From assembly GCF_036373705.1 (NCBI RefSeq), contig NC_089855.1, positions 49,494,318 to 49,558,317 of the forward strand: a DNA stretch of 64,000 nucleotides. Direction: 5' to 3'. Below, one piece after another: positions 29,960-41,089 of this stretch. The translations under genes were made by a program, and so were the position numbers. Each line of letters starts with the position of its first letter. Positions within the stretch are counted from its first letter, which is position 1. This stretch comes from Amia ocellicauda (Eukaryota; Chordata; Actinopteri; Amiiformes; Amiidae). The notes under the pieces are model-generated. The model did no database searches and was not told the origin of the DNA. It saw only the letters and a list, made by a program, of their open reading frames with translations.

Positions 29960-31267
29960 ATGTCTTTTGTCCACAGTCTATCGGAAGAATGCGTCAAATC
30001 AGAACTGGATCTGTTTACAGTTCCATACACTCAAACGAGTATAGATAAGAGCATATATGTAGAGATACCCCCTCTTTCCGCAATTTCAGATACGGCCCCT
30101 CTGGAGTTTTTTATTGCTGGCAATGGCGAGGATTATATTGATTTGAATAACACATTTATTTTAATGAACTGTAAAGTGACTGATGAGGATGGCGATGCAA
30201 TCGAGAAGACGGCCAACGCTGGGGTCATCAATTACCCGGTGGCCACCATGTTTTCACAGGTGGATGTGACCCTGGGAGATCGGCTCATTAGTCAAAGCAG
30301 CAATACTTACCCCTATAGGGCCATGATGGAGTGTATCCTTAATTATAGTGAGGAGACCCTAAGCAAACAGTTCAGCCCCGGCCTTTTCTTCAAAGACACC
30401 CCGGAAGCTATGGACGACCAGGATCCAGAGGGACTCAATAAGGGTTTGCAAAAAAGAACGGCCTTTTCAACAGAAGGGAGGACCTTTGAGCTAATGGGAC
30501 ATATTCATGCAGACATATTTTTCCAAGAAAAACTCATGCTCAACGGGGTAGACATTAAAATTAAAATGATCCGTAGTAAAAGTGCTTTTTGTCTGATGAC
30601 CCCTGATACTGAAAAATATAAACTGACCATATTATCGGCCTCGCTGTTTGTGAAAAAAGTATCCGTCTCCCCGGCGGTTAAACTAGGACATGCGCAGGCT
30701 TTAATGACGGCAAACGCCAAGTACCCGATCGAAAGAGTCTATATGAAAGTCCACAGTATCCCCGCAGGGACACGGGTGATGAACCAGGAAAATCTGTTTC
30801 TAGGCCAGCTCCCAAAACAGGTTATTATAGGTCTCGTGGATAATGATGCATTTACCGGGGTTTACAACAAGAACCCCTTTAACTTTAAACATTATAACGC
30901 GGAATTTATAGCACTGTACGTCGATGGTGTGCAGGTTCCATCCAGACCTTTTCAACCTGACTTTGAAAACGGCAACGCGGTTCGTGAATATTACAGTCTA
31001 GTACTGGCTACGGGTCGCCATCTCAAGGATCAACCTCTGCTGATCGATCGCCGGGAATACTGCAGCGGTTACACCCTGTACGGTTTCAACCTGACCCCTG
31101 ACGAAGAGTGTGGACAACATTTTTCACTGATGAAGACGGGCAATATGCGTTTGGAGATGCGTTTCAAGCAGCCTCTACCACGCACTGTAAATATGGTCGT
31201 GTATGCTGTGTTTGACAACATTATTGAGGTGAATCAGAGGAGAAACGTTCTGTATGATTATTATTAA
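29960..31267 (+). CDS. Major capsid protein, copy 2, 435 aa
   Basis: Open; one visible substitution relative to copies 1 and 3 (Tyr to Cys in KSAFCLMTP). Confidence 0.93.
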   Translation: MSFVHSLSEECVKSELDLFTVPYTQTSIDKSIYVEIPPLSAISDTAPLEFFIAGNGEDYIDLNNTFILMNCKVTDEDGDAIEKTANAGVINYPVATMFSQVDVTLGDRLISQSSNTYPYRAMMECILNYSEETLSKQFSPGLFFKDTPEAMDDQDPEGLNKGLQKRTAFSTEGRTFELMGHIHADIFFQEKLMLNGVDIKIKMIRSKSAFCLMTPDTEKYKLTILSASLFVKKVSVSPAVKLGHAQALMTANAKYPIERVYMKVHSIPAGTRVMNQENLFLGQLPKQVIIGLVDNDAFTGVYNKNPFNFKHYNAEFIALYVDGVQVPSRPFQPDFENGNAVREYYSLVLATGRHLKDQPLLIDRREYCSGYTLYGFNLTPDEECGQHFSLMKTGNMRLEMRFKQPLPRTVNMVVYAVFDNIIEVNQRRNVLYDYY

Positions 31268-31268
31268 A

Positions 31269-31826
31269 ATGAACACCAGAGAGCTCAACCACATCATGAA
31301 TGCCCTGGACGGCTCACGGAAAGTGTTTCAAGGAGTCTACGCCTGCGACCAGCTGCCTAAATTTAAGATCAAGAATTTACCTGCAATGTACATAATCAAC
31401 ACACACCCTAAAAATATGCCCGGAGAACATTGGCTGGCTATTTATCTAAGGGAGGACCGCCGTGGGGAATTTTTTGATTCCTATGGAAACCCCCCGGATT
31501 TCAGACCTTTCCCTCGGAAGATCAATAACTTTCTGCTCAACAACTGTCAAGAAACCATTTACAGCGGTCGTCAAGTACAAAGTCTTCAGACCTTCACTTG
31601 TGGTCAACACTGTGTGTTTTTCTTATATCATAGATCTAAAGGAAGGTCATACCCCGATATTATGTCCTTGTACAGTGAGGATTTAGGCCAAAATGATAAA
31701 AAAGTGGCAGAGTTTGTCAGGACACTGTGGACCCCCCCTTATAACACAATTACTTACGACCCTAGCCAGCCATGTATACAGATGGGGTGTTCTTGTGAGG
31801 ATTTTAAAAGATGTCATGCGTGTTAA
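31269..31826 (+). CDS. Adenain-like protease, copy 2, 185 aa
   Basis: Open; the catalytic His, Asp, Gln and Cys are all kept. Confidence 0.92.
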   Translation: MNTRELNHIMNALDGSRKVFQGVYACDQLPKFKIKNLPAMYIINTHPKNMPGEHWLAIYLREDRRGEFFDSYGNPPDFRPFPRKINNFLLNNCQETIYSGRQVQSLQTFTCGQHCVFFLYHRSKGRSYPDIMSLYSEDLGQNDKKVAEFVRTLWTPPYNTITYDPSQPCIQMGCSCEDFKRCHAC

Positions 31827-32004
31827 AGTGAAAAAATAATGAAAACAGCCTTTGAATCATTAGTTTTGTTTTTATTCAACACAAATCTTATACAAAGCAG
31901 GGTTATGTTATAAATAAATGTACAACATTTGAAAATAAAAATAAAAAATAAAAAAATTGTTTGTCGGTTCCTTATTTACAGGGGAGACAAATAAAAACAT
32001 GAGA
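31827..32004. terminator. Convergent poly(A) region, copy 2
   Basis: Same A/T-rich 178-bp interval with AATAAA signals facing both ways. Confidence 0.7.
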
Positions 32005-32748
32005 TTAATAAGCTTCCCAACGATGGATAGATCCTGAGGAGGGTTGCTCAACACGGTCAGAGTAATGAGATATCGGCGTCAGATCAGTCACCACCTCTTT
32101 ACACAGACGGATTTTTTGTCGCGTTTCCTGGTTAGGGACTGTTGATTGGGGCATGTTCAGACAGGCCATCGCCTGTAGGAAAGCATTCCAGCCTACAGGT
32201 CGGCGACTATCGGGTACCTTATTAGTGCTAGTGACACTCTTCAACAAATCAAACATGTGTGAACCTTTGATCAGTTGTCCTTTAAAAACAAATTCACCCT
32301 GTTCATTCCAAGTCGTTACCCGCGGTTTCTGAACCATTTTGTGCAGAATATATTCTGCATGTCTTTTGCTTCTGGCCGGCATGTTTCTCAAAACATCCGT
32401 TACAACATCTCCCTCTGAACTCTCAACAGGTTCGGGCACCGCAACATCTTTATCAACCGTACCCCCCGCATCAGTCCCAGAACCATTTTCTTGAGAGGCC
32501 ATGGTTAAAGTTAAAATGTTTTGATCTTTTTCACCCTGTCTAACCAGACGGAGGTAGCGCTGTAACGTGTTGCTATACATCTGGGCTTTGGAATACTGAT
32601 TTAAATCGGCCCTGGCCAGTATAGCTTTCATTTCAGAGTCCAGGTTGTTTTCGGCCGTTTGTCTAATGGGCTCTGGCCCGACAACATTTTTTCTCAGTTT
32701 CTCAAGCTGCTCCTGAGGGATCAAAAACATTTTCTGAGCATATTCCAT
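32005..32748 (-). CDS. Conserved Polinton protein, copy 2, 247 aa
   Basis: Open; same translation as copy 1. Function unknown. Confidence 0.7.
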   Translation of the reverse strand: MEYAQKMFLIPQEQLEKLRKNVVGPEPIRQTAENNLDSEMKAILARADLNQYSKAQMYSNTLQRYLRLVRQGEKDQNILTLTMASQENGSGTDAGGTVDKDVAVPEPVESSEGDVVTDVLRNMPARSKRHAEYILHKMVQKPRVTTWNEQGEFVFKGQLIKGSHMFDLLKSVTSTNKVPDSRRPVGWNAFLQAMACLNMPQSTVPNQETRQKIRLCKEVVTDLTPISHYSDRVEQPSSGSIHRWEAY

Positions 32749-32750
32749 TA

Positions 32751-33086
32751 TTAACCCACTCTGGAAGCTAGAAGACTGGTTAGGAAAGGCACGGCTATGC
32801 TCAACAGCGGTCCTATAAAACCTCCGGTTTGATTAATCTTCTTTCTTTTTCTTTTAATAGAATACTTCTTATTAGCGATGATCTTGATAACCGCTTTTTG
32901 TTTTTTGAGTTTAGAATGTTGAGAAGGGGTTAGGGGTATATTACCGCGTAAGATGTTAAAAGCTATTTCACACAGGGTCTCGATCAAATCCGAGGGGGCC
33001 CCTGCCAGCACAGCTTTCCTATGGCGCGGGCTCCCCTCAAATAACATTTGCAAAAGCGGCAGATTTCTTTTAATCCGAACAGACAT
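32751..33086 (-). CDS. Small basic Polinton protein, copy 2, 111 aa
   Basis: Open; same translation as copy 1. Confidence 0.65.
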   Translation of the reverse strand: MSVRIKRNLPLLQMLFEGSPRHRKAVLAGAPSDLIETLCEIAFNILRGNIPLTPSQHSKLKKQKAVIKIIANKKYSIKRKRKKINQTGGFIGPLLSIAVPFLTSLLASRVG

Positions 33087-33092
33087 TCTTAT

Positions 33093-33764
33093 TTATTTCC
33101 TTTTCTTTAGCACATACACTGCCGGCCAATCGGGCGGGCACAAACCTGTTCTGAGGCGAAAGTCTTCTGGGGTTTGTGCTTTTAAGTCCACAATCAAGTA
33201 CCCGTAGGGTTTTTTGGTGGCATCCTCAAATGCCTCCAAAAAGAATTTGGTCTGGTTAGGGTACATTTGACGAGCCAAGACGGTGACCTGTAGTTTATCT
33301 CTGGGGTTTTTAAAAAGAATTATATATTTGGCATTTAAATTAATAGTGCGGCTTTTTTTACCTTGAAAAAATAGATTTTGAACTAAATAAATAATACTTA
33401 AATTCCTATGATGAGTGTACTTTGTGAAAGCTTTTTCCACTTCACTGTTGTCACCGGCCTGCTCCATCAGGTCATCAAGGATCACTAGATTAGTTTGTCC
33501 GGGCGGGAACAGGTCATCGTCACACAACGAGGCGGGGAGACCTTGCACAAATTTCAGATTATTTTTTTTTGATGCCAAATCATCGTAGAGAGGTTGCCAG
33601 CAAGAGTAACACCACACTATGTTGTCAAGAGCTTGGGACACGGTTGCGTCCACATCTTCTATGATGTTCTTTATAAGATAGCTCTTACCCGAATTGGAGG
33701 GACCGGCTATAATACAGGAGAAAGGGTGTTGAAGTCTGTTATCAAAACCACTGCTAATATCCAT
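33093..33764 (-). CDS. Packaging ATPase, copy 2, 223 aa
   Basis: Open; Walker A and B intact, with three visible substitutions relative to copy 1, none in those motifs. Confidence 0.92.
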   Translation of the reverse strand: MDISSGFDNRLQHPFSCIIAGPSNSGKSYLIKNIIEDVDATVSQALDNIVWCYSCWQPLYDDLASKKNNLKFVQGLPASLCDDDLFPPGQTNLVILDDLMEQAGDNSEVEKAFTKYTHHRNLSIIYLVQNLFFQGKKSRTINLNAKYIILFKNPRDKLQVTVLARQMYPNQTKFFLEAFEDATKKPYGYLIVDLKAQTPEDFRLRTGLCPPDWPAVYVLKKRK

Positions 33765-36700
33765 AAGGCAGAGTGGTATAATCAGTCTTCAACACTCTTT
33801 TATTGTACACCACCCTGAACCGTTTGTTTAGTGATCTATTTTCCAATGTGTACCCCTTTTTATTGTGATAGATCTGATTTCCGGCTGTAATAATCTCGCG
33901 AGGAGGCGCGTCTTTCTCGGTTACAAAACTTTGTACCAGGGTCGTCAGAGACTTGATGTTAATGAGCTTGTTGTTACAATGGTTCAGAGTGAAACCCTTA
34001 ACTTTCATACAGGTCTTACCCGCAGCCGTTCTGTATGCGTAAGTCTTAGGACCCCCTGAAACAAACTCCACTATGTGGTCCTGAGGATCTAGCTCGCTCG
34101 TTAACTCCCCAAGGTAGTCCCCGAGGGGAGGGACCCAATCCCCTGGCCTGGTGACAAAGATTACAGAGTCAGTATCATGATAGAGCGTGCGTTCCTGCAG
34201 CTGATCCATTAAGTTGTACAGTTCAAGCTGGGCGTAAGCCGTGGTAAAAACCGCTATGAAAACATTAACGTTTCCCTGTTTGGTGGGGAAATCTTTAGGG
34301 GCCCTCCACTGGACCTGTGCCACGTGGTCATTTAAGAATTGAAAGTGTGATACTGCATGTTGTTTGGAAAAGATAAATTCTATAAACTGTTCAGGGGTTT
34401 TAATCAAGGTTGTGTTTAGACGGTTATTTCTTTCCCCAAACTTACCCCACAGACTGTTTAAAATCAGTTTGGACATTTGTCTCTTGGCGGGGTTTACAGT
34501 TATGTTCCCCGGCTCTAGACGGATCCCTTCCTTTTCAAAATATTGCTGAACGTACCGCTCTTTGGCAGCGGAGTCAACACACCATGAGGGATAGCCCGAT
34601 GCCTCCTGTTTCCCTTTCAGATGGGTCATAATGTACTCAGCAAAAAGAGTATCAGATTTTTCAGAAAAATGCCAAACCTCATACACCTTACCGACTCTGT
34701 AACCTTTCTCCACCGCCTTGTCAAGCTCAATGCTACACCAGACACCCGTCAGCGCTCTCTCGTCATCACTGTGCAGACAAGAGGTATTTTGATTTTCAGT
34801 TTCCACACACGTTCTACACAGAGGGAACATCAATTTTCCCGAACACCTGTAAGGCAACACGGGTAGGAACAGCTCACGAGGAGGGTACATGGTGACTTTG
34901 ATCAAACCAAAGTACTGTCCGATTTCGAGAAAGTCACGATAAACAATGGTTGGATGCCCCACCGGGTACATTTTGGTCTTGTTGACATAAGGGTACAGAC
35001 TGGTGAAATCATAGTAATCTACTCTCTCACCCTCCTTTACCTCATAATGTAAACAGAGGGCGTTGGTACGACCCCCAAATAACGCATCCCTGGGCTCTAG
35101 ACGTTCAGGAAAGTCCAAGGTTTCCATAAACCGTTGTACCCCCACATCCTGTTGCTTCAGGGTCGTCCACGCGTGTTCCCAAATCACCAGTACATTCAAA
35201 CCATAGGTGTTTTTTAAAGTTTCAATTCGTTCCTGGAAATCATAGTACATATCACCGCAGAGTTTTTGTGTTACGGGGTTAAAGGTGTTTGGGTCGAAGC
35301 AGTGAGGACAGCCATGGTAAATACCACCAGCAAACTCATAAGCGGTACGCCGCCCGGACACGTCGCTAAAACCGTCTAAGTAGTAAGGACCCATTTTGAC
35401 TTCCCCTTGATTTAAAGCATGTCTGATGAAGATGTTATCCCGGGCACTCAGATATTCCAGCCACTGTATGGAGACAGTCGAAAAGTTCTTTTGTCTAGCA
35501 CGATAGTTGTCAGAAGTGGTGTCCGCTATAGTGTTTTTCTGCAAGAAATTGGATCGATACATTTTCATGCAGAGAGACGCTATGGTCACACTTTGCAAAG
35601 GGTCGAGACCCGACGTATTGATAACCTCGGTGCGGAAACGCAAACAGGCTTCTTTAAGGATCACCACATCATTTTTACAATAAGCGGCCATCTCTTCTCG
35701 GAAATCAAAAACACCCCCCTTAACCGTATTGTACCATTTAAAGAATTCCTCCCTCTCATGAGACATCATAGTATCAACCCCATAATAAGAGGCGGGCGGG
35801 TAGGACCCTCGATAATTTTGAGTGTCCTTAGTATTAAAAAAATGGCAGAACCAACCTTTCTTCTGAGCCTCAAAACCCAGAGCTTTAGGCAAAGCGCTCA
35901 ATTTCATGGGGAGGAAATTTAACGAGTCTATGTAACGTTGGTTGAAAGCCTCGTCGGTGAAACACATGATCTTGCTACCCTGAGCTATTATTTTTGGGGT
36001 CACCCCATTTTCCACCAGATACTTCATCAATATGTAAGAATCATAACCCTTAGCATTGTGGGCAATAAATGTGTAATTGAGGTATTTTGGACCGCGATAC
36101 CGCGTAAAGAAATCCCTGACACAACTCTCACCGCTAGCTGACCACTCACAATCCAACATGTCAATACAGTGTATATAATTAGCAACATGGACCCCGTTTT
36201 CTTGCCGGCATTCAAAATCAAAAAAGACATACCGGTTGTGCGGCGGCTCCTTTTTAACCGGCTGAATAAAGCACTGGTGTTCAGACCCCGGGGTTAAATC
36301 CGCATTACAGATCCTACATCTCGGTTCCAGACATTTGTGTGGTTTAACCTCATGAAAACGGTACTGGAGGCAACACTGCGGGCAATATTTAGTTTGATCA
36401 CAATAACTCCGTTTTTTAACCCCCTCAGCAGCGGCCCTCTGCACCTTATGTTCGGAAAAACAGAACGCGGAGAGACAAATCCTTAAGCAATCTTTACATC
36501 GGATGGTAGGGGCCAAACCCTTACGACATTGCGGATTGAAACAGACGTTACAGTAACCGTCACAGCGGTGCTTAAGCTTATCATTGAAGGCCTTATAACA
36601 CCAATGACAAACATACGAACAACCCAAAAAAGCCGTCAAACTCTTTATTCCAAAGTAATGACTATCACTTAGGAAGAGAAACAGTGTCTGTGTATGGGTT

Positions 36701-37791
36701 TCAGGATGTGTCTGAAATTTCACAAATACTTCCTTTACCTCACAACGGTACCACACAACAATTTTTAAAGACAACAACTCCTCAAACATGGCAATGTCTG
36801 AAAAGGCAACCATCTGTTGAGAGTTTAAGCCGGCCCTCTGATGAAGCATTAAAGCCTCTTGCATAGCTTGGGGTTCAGGCATGTCGGGGGTGAGTAGTTT
36901 TATTAAACTGTAAGCAAAACAGAGCTTATTGTCCCCATTGGAACTCACCACTAATTGCCTGAGCTTGTTCCTAATTATGTCGTTCTTCAAGCATTTCGAC
37001 AGTCTTCTAAGCGCCCCACCCTCAGGGTTAGGAACCACATTCATTACCAGAGACAGACTTTCATCAGCTAAGATGGATGCGTTACTTTGCAATAACGCTT
37101 CGATTTTAGCCAGAAATTCATCAACATCTAAATTATCTCCACTCAGCATTACAGATAGGTTGCTAAACAAATCATCCCCTCTGAGTTCTAACTGTACAAC
37201 ATCTCGAGGTCTGACCCTTTCAGCAACCTGTTCAAGCATGTTTTGCAAGGCCTCGTGTATGTTGACAAATATTTCTGCATAATTGTCACAATTTAAAAGT
37301 TCTGCAAAATTAAAACGCTGAATCATTTCAAAATTGTTATAGGCCGGTCTATCTATAATCACGGGATCACTGGTACTTTTGGACACATCATCATTTTGAA
37401 CAAAGCCTTCAACCCCTACATTCTCACAGAGCATGTCATCCACAGCCTTATCAGTCTCAGAACCCTCCACATTCCGAACACCCCCACCGCTGACATCTAC
37501 AAAACCCCCTTTTTGAGGAGGCTCATTTAAAGCCTGTAAAAGTCCTTCAAAGATATCCACCCGGTTAATGTCAAGACCCTCCTCTATAGTGACGGCTGCT
37601 TCTGCCGCCGTACTGTGTTCTAATTGTCTCAAATCATTTATAATAGGGGCAGAATTTGGTCGGGGTAGCGTCTCCAAAGCCTCCACCATTTCAAACAAAT
37701 CGGGGTGAACTAGGGGTTGAACCTCTATAAGCGCTACCGTTGGGAGGTGGTTATTTAGATCATTGACCATCTGTAACAGGTCGGGGTTCAC
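33754..37791 (-). CDS. Protein-primed DNA polymerase B, long copy, about 1,345 codons
   Basis: Replicates the element by protein priming at its ends. Residues 1-330 are an acidic, helical N-terminal extension; the first ATG in frame lies eight codons in, so the true start is uncertain. About 390-510 is a series of Cys/His knuckles (CxxC pairs). Exonuclease motif FFDFECRQ lies near 525. About 810-880 is an insertion with IYHGCPHCFDPN and LNVLVIWEHAW, resembling the Vsr/restriction-endonuclease-like insert seen in animal Polinton polymerases. Motif A YDFTSLYPYV is near 930, motif B KLILNSLWGKFGE near 1100, and motif C YHDTDSVIFV near 1215. The catalytic Asp residues are present. It overlaps the ATPase start by 11 bp. 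Confidence 0.93.
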   Translation of the reverse strand: MNPDLLQMVNDLNNHLPTVALIEVQPLVHPDLFEMVEALETLPRPNSAPIINDLRQLEHSTAAEAAVTIEEGLDINRVDIFEGLLQALNEPPQKGGFVDVSGGGVRNVEGSETDKAVDDMLCENVGVEGFVQNDDVSKSTSDPVIIDRPAYNNFEMIQRFNFAELLNCDNYAEIFVNIHEALQNMLEQVAERVRPRDVVQLELRGDDLFSNLSVMLSGDNLDVDEFLAKIEALLQSNASILADESLSLVMNVVPNPEGGALRRLSKCLKNDIIRNKLRQLVVSSNGDNKLCFAYSLIKLLTPDMPEPQAMQEALMLHQRAGLNSQQMVAFSDIAMFEELLSLKIVVWYRCEVKEVFVKFQTHPETHTQTLFLFLSDSHYFGIKSLTAFLGCSYVCHWCYKAFNDKLKHRCDGYCNVCFNPQCRKGLAPTIRCKDCLRICLSAFCFSEHKVQRAAAEGVKKRSYCDQTKYCPQCCLQYRFHEVKPHKCLEPRCRICNADLTPGSEHQCFIQPVKKEPPHNRYVFFDFECRQENGVHVANYIHCIDMLDCEWSASGESCVRDFFTRYRGPKYLNYTFIAHNAKGYDSYILMKYLVENGVTPKIIAQGSKIMCFTDEAFNQRYIDSLNFLPMKLSALPKALGFEAQKKGWFCHFFNTKDTQNYRGSYPPASYYGVDTMMSHEREEFFKWYNTVKGGVFDFREEMAAYCKNDVVILKEACLRFRTEVINTSGLDPLQSVTIASLCMKMYRSNFLQKNTIADTTSDNYRARQKNFSTVSIQWLEYLSARDNIFIRHALNQGEVKMGPYYLDGFSDVSGRRTAYEFAGGIYHGCPHCFDPNTFNPVTQKLCGDMYYDFQERIETLKNTYGLNVLVIWEHAWTTLKQQDVGVQRFMETLDFPERLEPRDALFGGRTNALCLHYEVKEGERVDYYDFTSLYPYVNKTKMYPVGHPTIVYRDFLEIGQYFGLIKVTMYPPRELFLPVLPYRCSGKLMFPLCRTCVETENQNTSCLHSDDERALTGVWCSIELDKAVEKGYRVGKVYEVWHFSEKSDTLFAEYIMTHLKGKQEASGYPSWCVDSAAKERYVQQYFEKEGIRLEPGNITVNPAKRQMSKLILNSLWGKFGERNNRLNTTLIKTPEQFIEFIFSKQHAVSHFQFLNDHVAQVQWRAPKDFPTKQGNVNVFIAVFTTAYAQLELYNLMDQLQERTLYHDTDSVIFVTRPGDWVPPLGDYLGELTSELDPQDHIVEFVSGGPKTYAYRTAAGKTCMKVKGFTLNHCNNKLINIKSLTTLVQSFVTEKDAPPREIITAGNQIYHNKKGYTLENRSLNKRFRVVYNKRVLKTDYTTLPYGY

Positions 37792-37991
37792 GGTAAGTCT
37801 GGTAATTCACATTCTATCGGTGGTGATTGGGGGTTATTTAAATCATTTATCATTTGTAATAGTTCCTGGTTCATTGGGACATCAGAGGAGTTCACAACAG
37901 GGCCGAGGGTGTTCTCTCGGGAAGGTCTTTTTGGGGCCCTAACTTGTTCATAATCCTTTAGTTTGTGAGTTCTTTTACCAAGTCCGGACAT
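37788..37991 (-). CDS. Small ORF upstream of polymerase, 67 aa, unrecognised
   Basis: ATG at 37991 gives MSGLGKRTHKLKDYEQ; basic KRPSR follows. Near its end MNQELLQMINDLNN closely resembles NPDLLQMVNDLNN at the start of the polymerase frame that it abuts. Whether it is a separate protein or a leading part of the polymerase transcript cannot be told from the sequence. Confidence 0.5.
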   Translation of the reverse strand: MSGLGKRTHKLKDYEQVRAPKRPSRENTLGPVVNSSDVPMNQELLQMINDLNNPQSPPIECELPDLP

Positions 37992-38054
37992 TTTTTTTAT
38001 TTTTTATTTTTCCAACAACCCACAATAGTAAGGCGTTTTGTATCTATTAAAACA

Positions 38055-38656
38055 TTAAATACGGTACAATTCGTTAGTAAGGGTATTAATAAGGGTGTTT
38101 TGGCTCTCTATCACAAGGTTTTGCCCCACTAACACAAGTCTTTGATTTAGTAACAAGGTATGTAGCAACTCATGCCGACCTTCAGGAAGTAGCTCCGGGG
38201 GATGGTGTCCTGGCTCAGCTGCAAAGGATGGTCGCTCCGGTAAATCTCGGTCGAAGGAGGCAGGGAGCGAGCATATACTCACGGACGGAGACCAAGAAGG
38301 CCTTTGCGGTGACACCCTGGCCAATCGCGGTGTACTGTTCAGCGTTTCTGTAGCCAAGAAACGGGGCTGGGGGGACGATGTTGAAACCAGTCCGTCATTG
38401 GGTGGTGTGTCAACCCTGACTGACGGCGACCCCTGAGGTTGTTGGTTGCCTGTATTTGTTCCGCCCGACAATGCGGCGGGCTGAATCTGGATTGTTGAAT
38501 TACCCCCAGAAGGCTGTGGCCTGAGTAGATGTTGGGGGGTCTCCAAGACCACCGTGGGGGATCCTCTCGGTGATCTCTCCGGGGAAGATGTTTGATCCCA
38601 CTTAGACGGGGTAATTGTCCTCAATAGCTCATCCACAGAATGACTATCCCAAGAGT
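38055..38656 (-). other. Pro/Ser-rich terminal exon-like block, copy 2
   Basis: About 200 open codons with no ATG start, preceded on the minus strand by a pyrimidine tract ending CCCAAG. It runs to a stop at 38055. The first part is Ser/Pro/Gln-rich with DLPERPSF, repeating the ERP motif of the upstream exon-like chain. The last 50 residues (LLHTLLLNQRLVLVGQNLVI) look like a coiled coil. Its entry phase agrees with the chain at 39325-40090, so it is a candidate last exon. Confidence 0.5.
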
Positions 38657-39324
38657 CTTGGGAAGAATAAAAATATACATTACATTTACATCTTTAAACG
38701 GCGACAGAAATCAAACTTAAAACAGCATGTCCAGGACCTTCAAAACCTTTAGCTTTTTTAGACCTTTGAAAATAGGCTTAGACATTCACTACAACGCCTT
38801 ATTATTTACAGACAATATATTTATTAGGACTTGATAATTAATGTAAAACAGAGAAGCCTCTGTAAATAAACTGTTTCTTAAATGTAATATTGTTAATAAA
38901 ACACTTTTTATACACACACACACCACATTTCATTTTTAAACGAACCTTCCAAGTGTAAACGCTTCCTGATCCCGGGACTTCCTGTTTCACAAACGTTTTC
39001 ACGATCTGTTTAAATATTAAATACAATGAACACCTTCAAGCCTTTTCCTACAGCCACTTTAAAACAGAAGTATAATTGCGGGAGATAAGCCAAACAACTT
39101 ACTAAAACCTTTCGGACAGCTTTACTTCCTAACCAGACGGTCGGGCAATCGGTCATTTCTAAACACATGCCCCAGAAACAAGCCTAGACCTGTCCGGACT
39201 TCTAAAGATCTTTCCCAGAACCCCCAAGACCTACAGGAAATGGGCACCCCTCGCTTAAATATTAGCCCTCAACGGGCAAACAAAACCCTTTTAAAAACAT
39301 TAAAGTTTGAAAGATCTTACTTAC
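38657..39324. other. Non-coding interval, intron-like, copy 2
   Basis: A/T-rich, no credible open frame. It lies between the exon-like chain and the Pro/Ser-rich block, so it may be an intron. Confidence 0.4.
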
Positions 39325-40090
39325 CTCCAAAGAATAATCGTTTCTTATGTTTTTCAGCTGGTTTAGCTTTTTGCACTTCTGTGAAGGTAAGAGACATGTT
39401 TAACCTTTAACCACCCCGCTTTATAAAAAGCTTTAACCTCTTACAAGCGGCAGATATATACTCACCGCTATCAGATACAGGGGCTGACGGCCTTTCAGAT
39501 TCTTGAAAGGTGACGGTTCTCGAAGGTAAAACTAAACAAGCCCTCGCTGTGGAAGGCCTTTCGTTGTCTCGAACCACGTTTCTTAATACTGTTAGAAAGG
39601 ATATTTTTTTAAATTAACAAGACGGGCCTCAAACATCTTACAGAAACGTTATACAAACAAACAGGGGTTTAGTTCTTACCCGGTCGGCAGACAGCCTGTC
39701 TAGGGACAACCACTTCTCTTGGTTGATCCTCGGAGACATTAATCACAGGCCTTTCGATAGTTTCTGTGTAATTAAAGAGACCGCCATTAATATATATTAA
39801 AACGTTTTCATAACTCTAATGAGCCGCTTCAAAACACAACCACACACCCATACATAAGAACCCTTGAGCGCAAACACAAAAATCTTACCGTCGTTGTTCC
39901 AGATGATCTCCTCAGCGTTGGGAATTAACTCCTGTTGACTGGCTGAAAAATAATTTTACAGAACTTAAAACAGATGTTATAACCTTATTTACAATACATG
40001 CCCACAACCCGCTCTGAGTCAATGAAAATAATCTGAAGACTTACCTAAAAACTCGTTTAAATCGAAGTCGTTGATGTTGTTTCCGGACAT
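39325..40090 (-). other. Chain of five exon-like segments, copy 2
   Basis: Segments 40045-40090, 39899-39952, 39680-39763, 39466-39588 and 39325-39378, with the same donor and acceptor signals and constant phase as copy 1. Confidence 0.55.
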
Positions 40091-41089
40091 TGTTGATCTT
40101 TAGGCTTAAATCGAAAGGTCAGTATGAGTCTGTCGAGCTGAAGACCAGACCTTCATACTTATACTGATGGCCGGATGCCGGATCTGCTTGTAAGGCATTG
40201 TTCTGGGCTGGCCTTTGTGCCGTCCTGTTACCAATTAACATATCAAAACCAACCAATAAAATGACCCTGCATCAATTTCAAATAGAAACCAAGATGGCGA
40301 CGATCTCTCTCCTCTCTACTCTAAACTTTTATTAGAACCTTTTGGTCTCTCAAAAAAACATTTTTAAGCATCAAGACCTATAGTCAATAAACACTAAGAA
40401 TATTTCAGGCCTTTATACGCGCTAAAAAACAACCTGAGCCAAGAAAATAACTATAAAGATCTAAAATAAGTAGCGCTTTTACAGTGATTTTTTTTTTTTT
40501 TTTAATAGCGATGCTTTGTTTGGTATTAAACAAGTCACAAACTACTCAGAACAGCGTTTATCCCCACAAAAGAGATATTTGGGTTTATTTTACAAAGCTT
40601 ATAAATTATATAGTATAAAAGTATTCTGAATGTTTTGAGACCACACGCCATGCCTACGTTTGTCTGAGCCCACCCCCGTCCCCCGTGGTGTGAGTGATTT
40701 AGCCTTGAGTGTTGTGATCTATTTAGCATTGAGTGATCAGTTGTTTTTATTTTTTAAATGATTCCTTATCATCAGGGATTGAGCCTGCTAAAATACCTTA
40801 AAAACATATCCTTATCTTAAGTCTAACTCTTATGAGCTTTAAGACCCTAGAATGTATTTAAGTAAAACGAATGAACACATTATGTGTGAGATAAAATATA
40901 ACCACAGCTTTTTTTTTTTTTTTTTTTTTTTTTACAAAAACAATTAACCTATACCCACAAACACCCACACACACACACACACCCTCTTTTTTTAAATTTT
41001 ATTTTTAATTAAATTTGAGGGGAGAGACAGAGCCATATACATTGGGGTTAACATAAGTACCCTATGCAAAACAGGAATTGTTAGGACCT
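40091..41089. other. Right-end non-coding region, copy 2
   Basis: Same A/T-rich stretch as in copy 1 with T-runs and a CA run; no gene seen. Confidence 0.5.
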
